Shown one piece after another: positions 10,970 to 22,732 of a stretch of DNA of 64,000 bases (position 1 is the first letter of the stretch; each line of letters starts with the position of its first letter). A model generated the notes under the pieces. The model worked only from the letters and a program-made list of their open reading frames with translations, made no database searches and had not been told where the DNA came from. Source of the DNA: Norana najaformis (lineage: Eukaryota; Annelida; Clitellata; Crassiclitellata; Hormogastridae); the NCBI GenBank assembly GCA_964023275.1, contig OZ029928.1, forward strand, positions 15,702,182 through 15,766,181. Reading direction: 5' to 3'. The position numbers were made by a program, and so were the translations under genes.

Positions 10970-12975
10970 ATTCGAGTAGGCAGGATTCCTCAACCCTCAA
11001 TTGCGGACCATGCACAACATGTTGTAGCTTGGTAAAGGAATGGTTCAAGCAGGCAGGGCTTCTCCCAACCCTCAATTGCGGACCGTGGACAACATGTTTT
11101 AGCTTGGTAAAGGAATGGTTCAAGCGGACAGGGCTTCTCCCAACCCTCAATTGCGGACCGTGGACAACATGTTTTAGCTTGGTAAAGGAATGATTCGAGT
11201 GGTGAGGACTTCCTCAACCCTCAATTGCGGACCGTGGGCAACATGTTGTAGCTTGGTAAAGGAATGATTCAGGCGGGCAGGGCTTTTCCCAACCCTCAAC
11301 TGCGGACCATGGACAATATGTTGTATCTTGGTAAAGGAATGATTCAAGCGGAGAGGGCTTCTCCCAACCCTCAACTGCGGACCATGGACATGTTGTAGCT
11401 TGGTAAAGGAATGATTCAGGCGGGCAGGGCTTCTCCCAACCCTCAATTGCAGACCATGGACAACATGTTGTAGCTTGGTAAAGGAATAATTCAAGCGGGT
11501 AGGGCTTCTCCCAACCGTCAATTGCAGACCATGGACAACATGTTGTAGCTTGGTAAAGGAATAATTCAAGCGGGTAGGGCTTCTCCCAACCGTCAATTGC
11601 AGACCATGGACAACATGTTGTAGCTTGGTAAAGGAATGATTCGAGTAAGCAGGATTTCCCCAACCCTCAATTACAGACCATGGACAACATGTTGTAGCTT
11701 GGTAAAGGAATGATTCGAGTAAGCAGGATTTCCCCAACCCTCAATTACAGATCATGGACAACATGTTGTAGCTTGGTAAAGGAATGACTCAAATGGTGAG
11801 GACTTCCCCAACCCTCAATTGGGGACCATGGACAATATGTTGTAGCTTGGTAAAGGAATGATTCGAGCGGACAGGGCTTCTCCCAACCCTCAACTGCGGA
11901 CCATGGACAACATGTTGTAGCTTGGTAAAGGAATGATTCAAGCGGGCAGGGCTTCTCCCAACCGTCAATTGCAGACCATGGACAACATGTTGTAGCTTGG
12001 TAAAGGAATGACTCGAATGGTGAGGACTTCCCCAACCCTCAACTGCGGACCATGGACAACATGTTTTAGCTTGGTAAAGGAATGATTCAAGCGGGTAGGG
12101 CTTCCCTAACCCTCAGCTGCGGACCATGGACAACATGTTGTAGCTTGGTAAAGGAATGATTCGAGCGGACAGGGCTTCTCCCAACCCTCAACTGCGGACC
12201 ATGGACAACATGTTGTAGCTTGGTAAAGGAATAATTCAAGCGGGTAGGGCTTCTCCCAACCGTCAATTGCAGACCATGGACAACATGTTGTAGCTTGGTA
12301 AAGGAATAATTCAAGCGGGTAGGGCTTCTCCCAACCGTCAATTGCAGACCATGGACAACATGTTGTAGCTTGGTAAAGGAATGATTCGAGTAAGCAGGAT
12401 TTCCCCAACCCTCAATTACAGACCATGGACAACATGTTGTAGCTTGGTAAAGGAATGATTCGAGTAAGCAGGATTTCCCCAACCCTCAATTACAGACCAT
12501 GGACAACATGTTGTAGCTTGGTAAAGGAATGACTCAAATGGTGAGGACTTCCTCAACCCTCAATTACAGACCATGGACAACATGTTGTAGCTTGGTAAAG
12601 GAATGACTCAAATGGTGAGGACTTCCTCAACCCTCAATTGGGGACCATGGACAATATGTTCTAGCTTGGTAAAGGAATGACTCGAGTGGTGAGGACTTCC
12701 TCAACCCTCAACTGCGGACCATGGACAACATGTTGTAGCTTGGTAAAGGAATGATTCGAGCGGACAGGGCTTCTCCCAACCCTCAACTGCGGACCATGGA
12801 CAACATGTTGTAGCTTGGTAAAGGAATGATTCAAGCGAGCAGGGCTTCTCCCAACCCTCAATTGCAGACCATGGACAACATGTTGTAGCTTGGTAAAGGA
12901 ATGATTCAAGCGAGCAGGGCTTCTCCCAACCCTCAATTGCAGACCATGGACAACATGTTGTAGCTTGGTAAAGGA
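10970..12975. repeat. 75-bp minisatellite, about 27 copies
   Basis: Tandem units of 75 bp, each containing GTTGTAGCTTGGTAAAGGAATG and CCAACCCTCAATTGCGGACC. One unit near 11,390 is 4 bp short. The segment 11,483-11,760 recurs at 12,228-12,505, giving a higher-order period of about 745 bp. Because 75 is a multiple of three, several minus-strand frames stay open with a 25-residue period, but no start context, splice site or domain supports a protein. Confidence 0.97.
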
Positions 12976-13620
12976 TAGGTCGACATCATCGAGCGCTATG
13001 CAGACGCAGTGACCAGATCCCATCAATCAATCTTCGAGCAATTTAATATTCTTTGGTTTTCAATACAACAACGCATCGACGGCTCGTGGATCTTCGTTGC
13101 CTCCCATTCAACTTAGCAAAGCCAAACACCCGCCATTTAAAACAAAAGCCTACCCACCCATTCAGACCGCACACGATCGCATACATGGTACTTAAAAGAT
13201 AATGTAAAAATATGTATATTTTATAACCGCGATGAATCTATGCGTAACATATAAATGTGTAGTATGTTTATAGAGATGCGGTGTATTTGTAAATATGGCG
13301 TAGATATAGTAGTAGTTCCAGTGTTTAACGACATCTTACGGCATCAAAGGCCGTTGACGTCGCCCTCCTCCTTTATCCAGGCTTGGGACTGGCACCACCC
13401 GAACACGGCAGTGGCGGAGTTGCGTAGGTATCCATACGGAAAATACGTGTCAACGGATTATAAATACATGCATAGTACATAAATATGTACCATATATGTA
13501 TTATGGAGCATGAGAACATGGAGTATATACGGGACCATATAATGTCCATAAATATGGAGTAAATATGAAAATGGAATCGGCAATGCAGACATTGTAGTAT
13601 GAACACATGGAGTATATATA
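12976..13620. other. AT-rich region with GGAGTATATA motifs
   Basis: No gene recognised. From 13,500 a loosely repeated GGAGTATAT motif begins and leads into the duplicated block at 13,621. Confidence 0.45.
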
Positions 13621-13887
13621 TTTGTGGAGTATACTTATTTTAAAATATTATGTGGAGAATAAGTATGGAGTATATATTAACACGGAGTGCACATAAAACG
13701 GCGACGGCAAATTCTCGGTGCTTGGCAGATCTGTGTATATCAGACGATTCCTATTTGTGGAGTATACTTATTTTAACATATTATGTGGAGAATAAGTATG
13801 GAGTATATATTAACACGAAGTGCACATAAAACGGCGACGGCAAATTCTCGGTGCTTGGCAGATCCGTGTATATCAGACGATTCCTAT
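13621..13887. repeat. 133-bp tandem duplication
   Basis: The segment starting TTTGTGGAGTATACTTATTT at 13,621 is repeated from 13,754 with only a few differences (for example GGAGTGC versus AAGTGC). Confidence 0.92.
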
Positions 13888-14149
13888 GCGAGCAGTATTC
13901 AGACGTATACAGTTGAGCAACAAAGGCGCCATTTCAGAGTCATAAATAAAATAACGAAAGCCGAATTGAATGCTTTGTATTTTAGATAATTCCTGTGTAT
14001 GGCTGCCACAGATACGCATTGCCACTAAGCCAGGACTTGTTCCAGCCCCACTTAGGAAAACAGACCGTCGCTTACGTATTGCGTAAGGTTGTCTTAAAAG
14101 TGATGTCTAGAAAAGCAGACACCAATTTGACCCGGATGTTAATATTAGT

Positions 14150-14430
14150 CTAGAAGCTGGTCCAAAGCTTTGGAAGTCACTGTCCAGTTCAGTCCAGTCT
14201 GTCAATTCTTTGAAGTCATTCATTCTAAACTAAAGACGCATCTCTTTCAAATTGCTTATTCACCGTAGCCTGGCTTCTGGTTTCTCTGACCTATTGGAAA
14301 TCGACCCGGCTTCCCCAGCGGATTATGATTTTTATCGCGATTTTCATTTGAAGCGACCATCGACTGATGCTTTGGGCATTATGATAACGGCGCTATAGAA
14401 GTCATTAAATTATATTAGATCTCTCATATC
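14150..14430 (+). mobile_element. LINE 3' end
   Basis: The plus strand contains AGPKLWKSLSSSVQSVNSLK and KLKTHLFQIAY, with a frame slip between. This is the conserved C-terminal block of CR1/L2-like LINE ORF2 (GPxLWNSLP..VR.....FK..LKTHLF). The 3' untranslated region ends GGCGCTATAGAAGTCATTAAATTATATTAGAT. 5'-truncated. Confidence 0.7.
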
Positions 14431-14709
14431 TATCGTTACCCATCTCTGTCTGTCTGCATGTCTTTCTGTCTATATGTCTGTCTGTCATTCTCTCTATATT
14501 CTCCTCTTTTCTCTCTCTCTCCAACTATCTATCTATCTATCTATCTATCTACCTACCTACCTACCTACCTACCTACCTATCTATCTATCTACCTATCTAC
14601 CTATCTACCTACCTACCTACCTTCCTACCTACCTGCCTACCTACCTACCTACCTACCTACCTACCTACCTACCTACCTACCTATCTATCTACCTATCTAC
14701 GTATCTACG

Positions 14710-14740
<31 letters not shown>

Positions 14741-14880
14741 GTATCTAAGTATCTATCTATCCATCTATCCATCTATCTCTATATATCTCTCTCTTTCTCT
14801 CTCTCTCTCTTTATCTCTCTCTCTCTATACATATATATATATATATATATATCTTTCTCTCTCACACACACACACATACA
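14431..14880. repeat. (TATC/CTAC)n and CT-rich microsatellite
   Basis: Blocks of ATCT, then CTAC, then ATCT, then CTCT and a short (TA)n and (CA)n. Confidence 0.95.
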
Positions 14881-15264
14881 CTAGCTGTCCTCTTTCTTCG
14901 CTCTCTTTACTGTTGCCCACAGCCAGACATAATTTTAGCCTTCATAATAATTACATCCAAATATCCGGCTCTAAGCATCGACGAATGGGCCTTGGCACCA
15001 GAAAATTTACGTCTCTATATATACGAGCATTTATTATGACCAAGATAACAGATGCTGTGTTTGCAGACATCGCTTTCTATAATGTTCTGATATTGTTTTG
15101 GTATAGTAACGGTATGCTCATCATCCGACCTACTTGCAATGCATAGCATCGGGTGATTAGCTGCCCAACGCAACAGTCGTTTTGTAATGAAACTCAATAT
15201 CGATGTAATTCTCATTTTTCAGACCAGCGGCGCCTTAAAATATTCAATCGCTACGCTTAGAGAG
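14881..15264. other. No recognisable feature
   Basis: Spacer with no recognised gene or repeat family. Confidence 0.4.
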
Positions 15265-15440
15265 CCGGTAATCGTAATCGGGTCGGTAATCGTAATCGTA
15301 AACTCCAAATTTATAAAGCACTGCATAAAAGCTAAGCGCAGGGCACCAGCTTGTTCACGAGCGCTGCGTCAAGTCAGTGGGGTTGTCGAAAGATGTCTAG
15401 AACCAAGAACGGTTGCCAGAAGACTAGAGAGAGAGAGAGA
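15265..15440 (-). mobile_element. LINE 3' end with (GATTAC)n tail
   Basis: On the minus strand it ends TTTATAAATTTGGAGTTTACGATTACGATTACC, the same tail as at 10,908 (plus). Related copies lie at 49,090-49,270 and 55,930-56,110. Confidence 0.6.
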
Positions 15441-15592
15441 GAGTCAGAGAGACAGAGACAGAGAGAGACAGAGACAGAGAGAAAGACAGAGACAGAGAGA
15501 GACAGAGAGAGACAGAGAAAGACAGAGAGAGACGGACAGAGACAGACAAAGACAGACACAGACAGAGACAGACAGAGACAGACAGAAAAGTG
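15420..15592. repeat. (GAGACA)n purine-rich microsatellite
   Basis: AGACAG/AGAGAG repeats; the Arg/Glu/Asp-only frame is an artefact. Confidence 0.95.
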
Positions 15593-16321
15593 GAAAGCAA
15601 CTGATATTACCTAACCCATCCTTTTCAGGGGCTTCAAAAAGACACTATGCAAATGCACTGATACACACACACACCCGCACACCTATCATACGTATCAAAG
15701 TCCTTTCAAATAATTTATATAGCATCTTTTAGAAACCTATAAAGTTTATGTAGGCGCTATCTAGCACACAGCTGTAAACGTGACTGCCAAAACAAATTGT
15801 TTAACAATTATCTTGTCATTTTCCGAATTCAACTGAGTAGGTAATAAGCAAAGTAATGTAAGATTGAGGTAATTTAGTGCAGTAGAAAAACTACGCTACA
15901 TAACAGTCGTTGACAGCTGCTTTATTGCGATCCTAGAATAACGTTATTTATGATCACGTGACGTTCCTGAAGATGAAAATTAGTCACGTGAGCAAGAACA
16001 TTATTAAGGCAACTTTGAAGTAGACTGCATTTACAGTAGATGAAAGCTTAAGGTGAACACTTAATGGAAATAATTATAACATGAAAAGAATGGTATATAT
16101 ACATATATATAAGTATGTATATTGTTTTATCACGTGATCCCAGAACCAGCATTATATATAATTATAACATGAAAGGAATGATATATATAGATATATGTTA
16201 TTGTATCACGTGATCGAAGAACTGGCATTATACATAAGGTGAAGCCAGGTGAGATCTAAAAAGAAACCTAGACCTCATGTTTGCGAGCAGAGAAAATTTT
16301 ACACTAGATATCTGCGGTCAG
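15593..16321. other. Spacer with CACGTG cluster and 87-bp duplication
   Basis: Four TCACGTG or CACGTGA sites occur at about 15,954, 15,984, 16,131 and 16,206. The block beginning ATTATAACATGAAA at 16,073 is repeated from 16,160, which accounts for two of the sites. No gene recognised. Confidence 0.6.
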
Positions 16322-16660
16322 TAAGTGGGTAAGTGAGTGCGTGAGTGGGTGGGTGGGTGAATTAGTGAGTGAGTGGGTGGATTAGTGCTTGAACGAGCGA
16401 GTGGGTGGATGAATGAGTGAGTGGACAAGTGAGTGAGTGAGTGGGTGGTTGAACGAGTGAGTCAGCGAGTGTGATTGGGTGGGTGAGTGAGTGAATGAGT
16501 GAGTAATTGCTTGAACGAGCGAGTGGGTGGATGAATGAGTGAGTGGGCAAATGGGTGGGTAGTGAGTGACTTGAATGAGTGAGTGACTTGAATGAGTGAT
16601 TGAGTGAGTGAGTGGACGAATGAGTGAGTTAGCAACCGAATAAGTGAATGAGAGTGAGTA
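16322..16660. repeat. (GAGT)n microsatellite
   Basis: GTGAGTGAGTGG tetramers with longer near-duplicates such as GCTTGAACGAGCGAGTGGG (about 16,387 and 16,509). Confidence 0.95.
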
Positions 16661-17016
16661 GACTTCATTTACACCTAACAATTGCGTCAGCCCAGCTAAC
16701 CAACCGAGATGCATAAAGTATCCAAGCACAGGAAACCGGGCGTTACGACTGTACAGACCACTGGCCCATATGAATCGAGGAGCTTGGGCTAATCTGGGCT
16801 TAGTAGATGAAGTCAACGTGCTGCATATTACCTAGGCAGCCTAGCAGCAACTGCGGCTAAGGTACGCTCCATAGGTAGGCCAGGTTAAGCAGGTAAAAAC
16901 GCGTTAAGGGTGTATTAGCACTGTAATGAAGGTTGGGAGTTCATATTATAGCTGTAGAAAAAGACTCCGAAGGCTGAAGCCCATGTAAAAAAGAAATGCT
17001 ATACATAGAACCATAC
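16661..17016. other. No recognisable feature
   Basis: Spacer of moderate GC content; nothing supportable. Confidence 0.4.
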
Positions 17017-17965
17017 AAACATACATACATACATACATACATACATACATACATGCGTACGTACATACATGCATGCAAACATACATATATATAAATACAT
17101 ATATTCATACATACATACATACATACATGCGTACGTACATACATGCGTGCAAACATACATATAGATAAATACATACATTCATACATACATATAGATAAAT
17201 ACATACATTCATGCATACATACATACATACATACATGTATGTCTGAATATATGCATGCATGTGTGCATGTATGTATGAATGTATGTATGCATGTGTGTAT
17301 ATATGTATCTACTGTATGTATGTATGAATGTATGTATGCATGTGTGTGTATATGTATGTACTGTATGTATGTATGAATGCATGTATGCATGTGTGTATAT
17401 ATATGTATGTACTGTATGTATGTATGTATGTATGTATGTATGCATGTGTGTATATATGTATGTACTGTATGTATGTATGAATGTATGTATGCATGTGTGT
17501 ATATATGTATGTACTGTATGTATGTATGAATGTATGTATGCATGTGTGTATATATGTATGTACTGTATGTATGTATGAATGTATGTATGCATGTGTGTAT
17601 ATATGTATGTACTGTATGTATGTATGAATGTATGCATGCATGTGTGTATATATGTATGTACTGTATATATGCATGTAAGTATGTATGCATGCATGTGTGC
17701 ATGTATGAATGAATGTACGTATGCATGTGTGTATATATGTATGTACTGTATGTATGTATGAATGTATGTATGCATGTGTGTATATATGTATGTACTGTAT
17801 GTATGTATGAATGTATGTATGCATGTGTGTATATATGTATGTACTGTATGTATGTATGTATGTATGTATGCATGTGTGTATATATGTATGTACTGTATGT
17901 ATGTATGTATGCATGCATGTGTGCATGTATGTATGAATGACTGTATGTATTATGTAAGTGTATAT
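17017..17965. repeat. Large (ATAC)n/(TATG)n inverted array with 59-bp higher-order unit
   Basis: The left part (17,017-17,236) is ATAC-rich and the right part (17,237-17,965) TATG-rich, so the two arms are complementary around about 17,237. Within the right arm a unit of about 59 bp (…ATGCATGTGTGTATATATG…TACTG…) repeats roughly 11 times. Confidence 0.95.
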
Positions 17966-18291
17966 GGCTATATTTGTACGGCCTTTTAGAAACCTCAAAG
18001 GTCGCGAAGTGGATGTGATTTGTTCAGGGCTTTTGCAGAGTGAGTGCATATTCAGGAAGAGGTCGAACCTACACAAGTATTGTATGTGACCGGGCGAGTC
18101 CTTCAACCAGTAAGCCACTCAACCCCGCCGTGCATTAAGGGAAGAAGTAAGATCGATGATGGTCGTGGTGGCAGTGATAAAGTAGCGTTCATTAAAGAGG
18201 ATTCTCAAAGGCGCTACGTAAATGCTCGGATAGACGCGCGTGAATAGATTTGCTCGCTGGCAAATTGCTCGTCCGTTTGCCTCTCGCATTT
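17966..18291. other. Probable retroposon 3' end beside the array
   Basis: TTTGTACGGCCTTTTAGAAACCTCAAAGG at 17,972-18,002 resembles the minus-strand tails of LINE ends elsewhere (for example 23,410). No gene recognised. Confidence 0.4.
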
Positions 18292-18905
18292 ATATGTATG
18301 TATGTATGTACGTATGTATGCTTGAATGTATGTAAGTATCCTTGTATGTAGGCATGCTTGTATGTCTGTATGTATGTATGTATGTGTATATGCTTGTATG
18401 TATGTATGTATGTATGTATGTATGTATGTGTGTGTATGCTTGTATGCATGTATGTTTGTATATATGTATGCTTGTATGTAGGTATGCTTGTATGTATGTA
18501 TGTATGCTTGTATGTATGTATGCTTGTATGTATGTATGCTTGTATGTATGTACGTATGTATGCTTGAATGTATGTAAGTATCCTTGTATGTAGGCATGCT
18601 TGTATGTCTGTATGTATGTATGTATGTGTATATGCTTGTATGTATGTATGTATGTATGTATGTATGTATGTGTGTGTATGCTTGTATGCATGTATGTTTG
18701 TATATATGTATGCTTGTATGTAGGTATGCTTGTATGTATGTATGTATGCTTGTATGTATGTATGCTTGTATGTATGTATGCTTGTATGTATGCATGCGTG
18801 TATGCTTGTATGTATGCATGCATGTATGTATGTATGTATGCATGTATGTAATGTATGTACGTATGAATGCGTATGTATGTATGCAAATATGTATACATGT
18901 AAACA
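18292..18905. repeat. (TATG)n array with a 242-bp tandem duplication
   Basis: Tetramers with CTTG variants. The block 18,311-18,552 is repeated almost perfectly at 18,553-18,794. Confidence 0.95.
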
Positions 18906-19317
18906 GTTTGTAAAGCGTAAAGCTCTGAGGCCATAGATTTCTAAACGTTCGAGGCTGATGCGTCTGAATGGATGAAGATAATTAACCGGAGCTGAGTTAG
19001 AAGAAGCAGTGCGTCGTGAGTTCTCAGGAAGGCTGTTCCATGACAGGAATACGTACGCCTACACATAAAGAAGCTGGCAGCTGAACCGGAAAGAAAATGG
19101 AGCAAATGAAACGCTTAAAAACTTAAGACGTTTACAGACGGTAGAACCAGGTGTGGTATAAGAGAAACAGCAGCTGCAAGAGGAGATCACAACTGGATGG
19201 GTTCGGTAATTCCATGGCATTATTTTCCCTTGGAATGGACCAGATGGAGCCAAGCAGTCGGTGCAACTGGAGGCTGTCACTGTCGTCATTTAAATCAAGG
19301 CTCTTTACAGAGTCTGT
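18906..19317. other. Possible degenerate LINE 3' end
   Basis: On the minus strand the stretch at about 19,085-19,010 weakly resembles LINE C-terminal sequence (VRIPVMEQPS). No clear boundary. Otherwise nothing recognised. Confidence 0.28.
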
Positions 19318-19565
19318 ATATCATGCGGTTGCGGGTTCGACTACGCGTAACGACGCTGGGCAAGTTGTTTGCGCACACCGTGCCTCTGTCACCAAGCTGT
19401 AGAATTTGGTACCGGCGTAAGGTGGGAAGTAAGCGGCAAGTCCTGCGATGCACTGGCCCCGTGTCCGGGACTTTGGGATTCGTCCATTGCCGGCTCAAGG
19501 GTCTAAAGAAAAGGAAATTAGCGCCTCACCTACGTCTCACTTGTGGGATATAGGATACTTTACTT
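19318..19565 (+). repeat. tRNA-derived SINE, family S3, with (TTAC)n tail
   Basis: Near-copy of 6,465-6,720: B-box-like GCGGTTGCGGGTTCGACTAC at the start and GATACTTTACTTACTTACTTAC at the end. Confidence 0.7.
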
Positions 19566-19734
19566 ACTTACTTACTTACGTTACAGCCACTAAAACTAAG
19601 TTAGGTCAGGTATGGCCCTATGCCACTTCATCCTCCATAGGCTACCTGTCTGGGTCATGTCAGTTCAGGTCAAGTCAGGTCAGGTCAGGTCAGGTTCTAC
19701 GTCACTTCATCCTCCGTAGGCTACCAATCAAGCT
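19566..19734. repeat. (AGGTC)n short repeats
   Basis: GTCAGGTCAGGTCAGGT pentamers at 19,667-19,695. CACTTCATCCTCCRTAGGCTACC occurs twice (about 19,624 and 19,704). Confidence 0.6.
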
Positions 19735-20075
19735 ACATACAAGCATACATACATTCATACAAGCATACATACATTCATGCACACATATAAACATACATAC
19801 ATACATACATTCATTCATGCATACATACATACATACATACACACATACATACATACATTCATACAAGCATACATACATTCATGCACACATATAAACATAC
19901 ATACATTCATTCATGCATACATACATACATACATACACACATACATACATACATACATACAAGCATACATACATTCATGCACATATACATACATACATAC
20001 ATTCATTCATGCATATATACATACATACACACATACATACATACATGCAAGCATACATACCAATGGGCTACATAC
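19735..20075. repeat. (ATAC)n array with about 100-bp higher-order unit
   Basis: The segment ATTCATGCACACATATAAAC recurs at about 19,773 and 19,879, and a variant near 19,975. Confidence 0.94.
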
Positions 20076-20819
20076 ATACATACGTCGGTATTCTGGATTT
20101 CGACCAGACTGAACCAGGATGTCGGCAGACATATCGAAGTCACTCGGAAGGACCATCAGTCGATGCCTTCGCATTAAAAGTCCAGATAAAACCAGAATTA
20201 GTGGAAGCCGTAATCCAACGATTGAGGTTTCGCGTCTGCTAAGCGAACTCCCCGTAACGACCCCAGACAAATTGTTCGCCCAGATTCAAGTCTACTAACA
20301 ATGGGTGAGTGCAACAAATGAATAATTAATTAATTAAAGTCTTATATAAAAGCAGAAGGGCACACAGTATATCCAGATTTGGCCATCGTCTTAGATATGA
20401 GTGCCTTCTTTACCCTCGGCGACCCACTGATGTAGAACGATAGTTAACAATACAATGACTGCATTTACGAAAACCCGATGATAAAGCAGATCCTATCGGA
20501 CTTCATTTTCTTACCCGACTTATCTGACGACTGCAGCAGCTGCAGGGGTTCTCTTGTCCGATCCATCTGACGCAGAACAGCCGCTGTCTGACTCCGTATC
20601 TGAATGGATCTGAAACAGATATCCACTGACTCATCACCCTTGGAGTATTTATTGATGTGAAGAGCGCTTACAATGAATACCTCCCTTGACACTCAACATT
20701 CCACGCCCCGTTGTGCATCATTCTTAGGATTATGGAGATTCTAAGAAAAGGCCGTGAAACGAATTGTAATGTTGAATATGTTGTATTTAGAGATAACGAA
20801 AGAATGCGTTTGTTTCAGT
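20076..20819. other. Spacer with SINE S3 and possible RT scraps
   Basis: CGTAACGACCCCAGACAAATTGTTCGC at 20,252-20,278 matches part of SINE S3. The plus strand near 20,380-20,430 reads LAIVLDMSAFF, loosely like an LDMSKAFD reverse transcriptase block. No intact gene. Confidence 0.35.
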
Positions 20820-21150
20820 TTCTGAAGTATCTAATCTAATCTAATCTAATTTCATCTAATCTAATCTAATCTAATCTAATCTAATGACTTCTACAGCATC
20901 GTCATCACAATACACGTCATCATCAATCGATGGTCACTTCAAGTGAAATCGTAATCAAACTTCGTAATCCTTGGAGAACCTCGGTCAAAATCCAAAAAGC
21001 CAGGGAAATCAGGGAAACCAGAAGTTAGGCTACGATGAGTAGGCAGTTTGAAACAGATGGTCTGAAATTTAGACGTGACTGATAGTCAAGAAGTGACGAA
21101 CCAATAGAACCGGGCAGCGAATTCCAAAGTGTTTGGACTGGTAGGGGATA
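20820..21150 (-). mobile_element. LINE 3' end with (ATTAG)n tail
   Basis: The minus strand carries the same 3' region as 14,150-14,430: ACTTGAAGTGACCATCGATTGATG, then GCTGTAGAAGTCATTAG and a (ATTAG)n tail at 20,885-20,826. The ORF2 C-terminus is frameshifted. The pentamer tail is not the TTAGGG telomere motif. Confidence 0.62.
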
Positions 21151-21404
21151 TTTTATTAATTCATTCTATCCCCCAATTGGAAAGCATTTCCCCGATTCAT
21201 TTCCCTCCTGTCCACAGGTCCTTCCCTTCGCTGCTTCCAACCACATAGAGGATCCTCATTGCAATGCACTTTCATCAGCTCTATTGCTCCTCAGAGATGA
21301 ACAAACTGGTAACTTGCGCCAGGTTTATTGGTGCATTCAACTTCCCTCCATTCCTTTCTCCCTCATTCAATCACCCACTGACTCACTGATTCACTTTATC
21401 TTGC
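21151..21404. other. No recognisable feature
   Basis: Pyrimidine-leaning spacer; nothing supportable. Confidence 0.4.
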
Positions 21405-21503
21405 GCTCTGTCTATCTGTCTGTCTGTATGTATGTCTGTCTGCCAGTCTGTCTGTCTGTCCGTCTGTCTGTCTGCCAGTCTCAGTCAGTCAGTCAGTCAG
21501 TCA

Positions 21504-21535
<32 letters not shown>

Positions 21536-21545
21536 GTTTGCATGT
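21405..21545. repeat. (TCTG)n/(CAGT)n microsatellite
   Basis: Short TCTG array with an internal CAGT run at 21,482-21,506. Confidence 0.93.
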
Positions 21546-21823
21546 CTATCCATCCAACCATGTTTGCAGGCTCAGGGACATTTGACATGAAAGATCGATG
21601 CGAATATAATCGAATTATTTGCCAATCTCTCTGAGGCTCAAATTCTCTTTCTTCCATCGGGAAACCCGTGAAACCGAACTACTTTTCACTGGCTTCCAAA
21701 CACATGAAAATCTGCCTTCATCGCCACCCGGCAGCCGACCGACAAGTCGCGCCTCAGATTCACATTTGCTATGTAACTTTGTACGCGTGACAAATGTAGC
21801 CCGGGCAAAAGTATTTAAAAAAT

Positions 21824-22234
21824 AGTAATAATATAACAATCGACACGACACAAATAAATGCATAATTAATTAAATAAAGGCGCAGCCTTACAGTAAATTT
21901 CCATTACAAATAGTCCGGTGTTTTAAAAACTTTTTGCTGGTGGTATAGAGAACGCATACTTGGGACTCCACTCTGAGTGTTCAGGCCAACTGCGCTATTG
22001 GCCTGAATATCCAGAGAGGAAGGAGGGCCAAGTATGCATTGAGACTGGTTTGGTAATGTATTCGTAGCCAAAGAAAGTTTGAAAGCAGCGTAGACATTCA
22101 GCCTAGCAAAAAGACATTCAGCAAAAAGTTTTAAAAACACCGAACTGTTTGTAATGGAAATTTTCTGTAAGGCTGCGCCTTTATTTAATTAATTATGCAT
22201 TTACCTGTGTTGTGTCGATTGTTATATTATTACT
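21824..22234. mobile_element. 411-bp palindromic (foldback MITE-like) element
   Basis: The arm 21,824-21,939 is matched, inverted, by 22,121-22,234 with few mismatches. Both ends read AGTAATAATATAACAATCG inward. The central spacer also contains a small inverted repeat, CAGGCCAA…TTGGCCTG. There is no coding capacity. Long terminal inverted repeats around a short non-coding centre fit a non-autonomous DNA transposon; the superfamily is unknown. Confidence 0.8.
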
Positions 22235-22732
22235 CCAATCCACCTCTGCGGTCCCCTAACCTGCGTTCAGTTTAGCGTAACCTCGTTGGGGGTCATTCAA
22301 GCCGATGACCGAATTCTCAGAATCACAAACTGTGTCGACATGGCCCATTTACAATATATCATTGTTGTTGTTGTTGCTATTAGCAATCTAATTAAAATAT
22401 GTCGACCTTTATATAATTTCGACGTGCAACAGCGGACGAAATTTTAATTGAAATAACGGGTTAGTGATATTGTTGCTCCCGTTTCGTAATTAATTCGCTT
22501 GCTAATTCAAAACCTTGTGTCCCGATATTGGATCCCGAAGCGTTTTGTAGAACGTCATTATTATATAATTATAAATTTTAATTTACTAGTTATACATTTA
22601 TGAGATTGTTTATGTAGTACAATGGCCCAGTTAGCTACTTCGTCAGTAGCGTGCGTCACGACGCCTCCGTTTAAGAGGATGTCGGTTCGCATACCGATCG
22701 TGGTAATATTCCAGAGAAATGTACCCAGGGCT
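22235..22732. other. No recognisable feature
   Basis: AT-rich spacer with a short (GTT)n at 22,362-22,376; nothing else supportable. Confidence 0.45.

Noticed and set aside
11174..12482. Minus-strand frames with a 25-residue repeated peptide
   Set aside because: The unit length of 75 bp keeps several frames open at once; a 4-bp-short unit breaks the frame and no start or splice signals stand out.
10970..12975. CRISPR-like array
   Set aside because: Units are direct repeats with no unique spacers, and the genome is animal.
20826..20885. Telomere-like repeat
   Set aside because: The unit is ATTAG, a LINE 3' tail motif, not TTAGGG, and it follows a recognisable LINE UTR.
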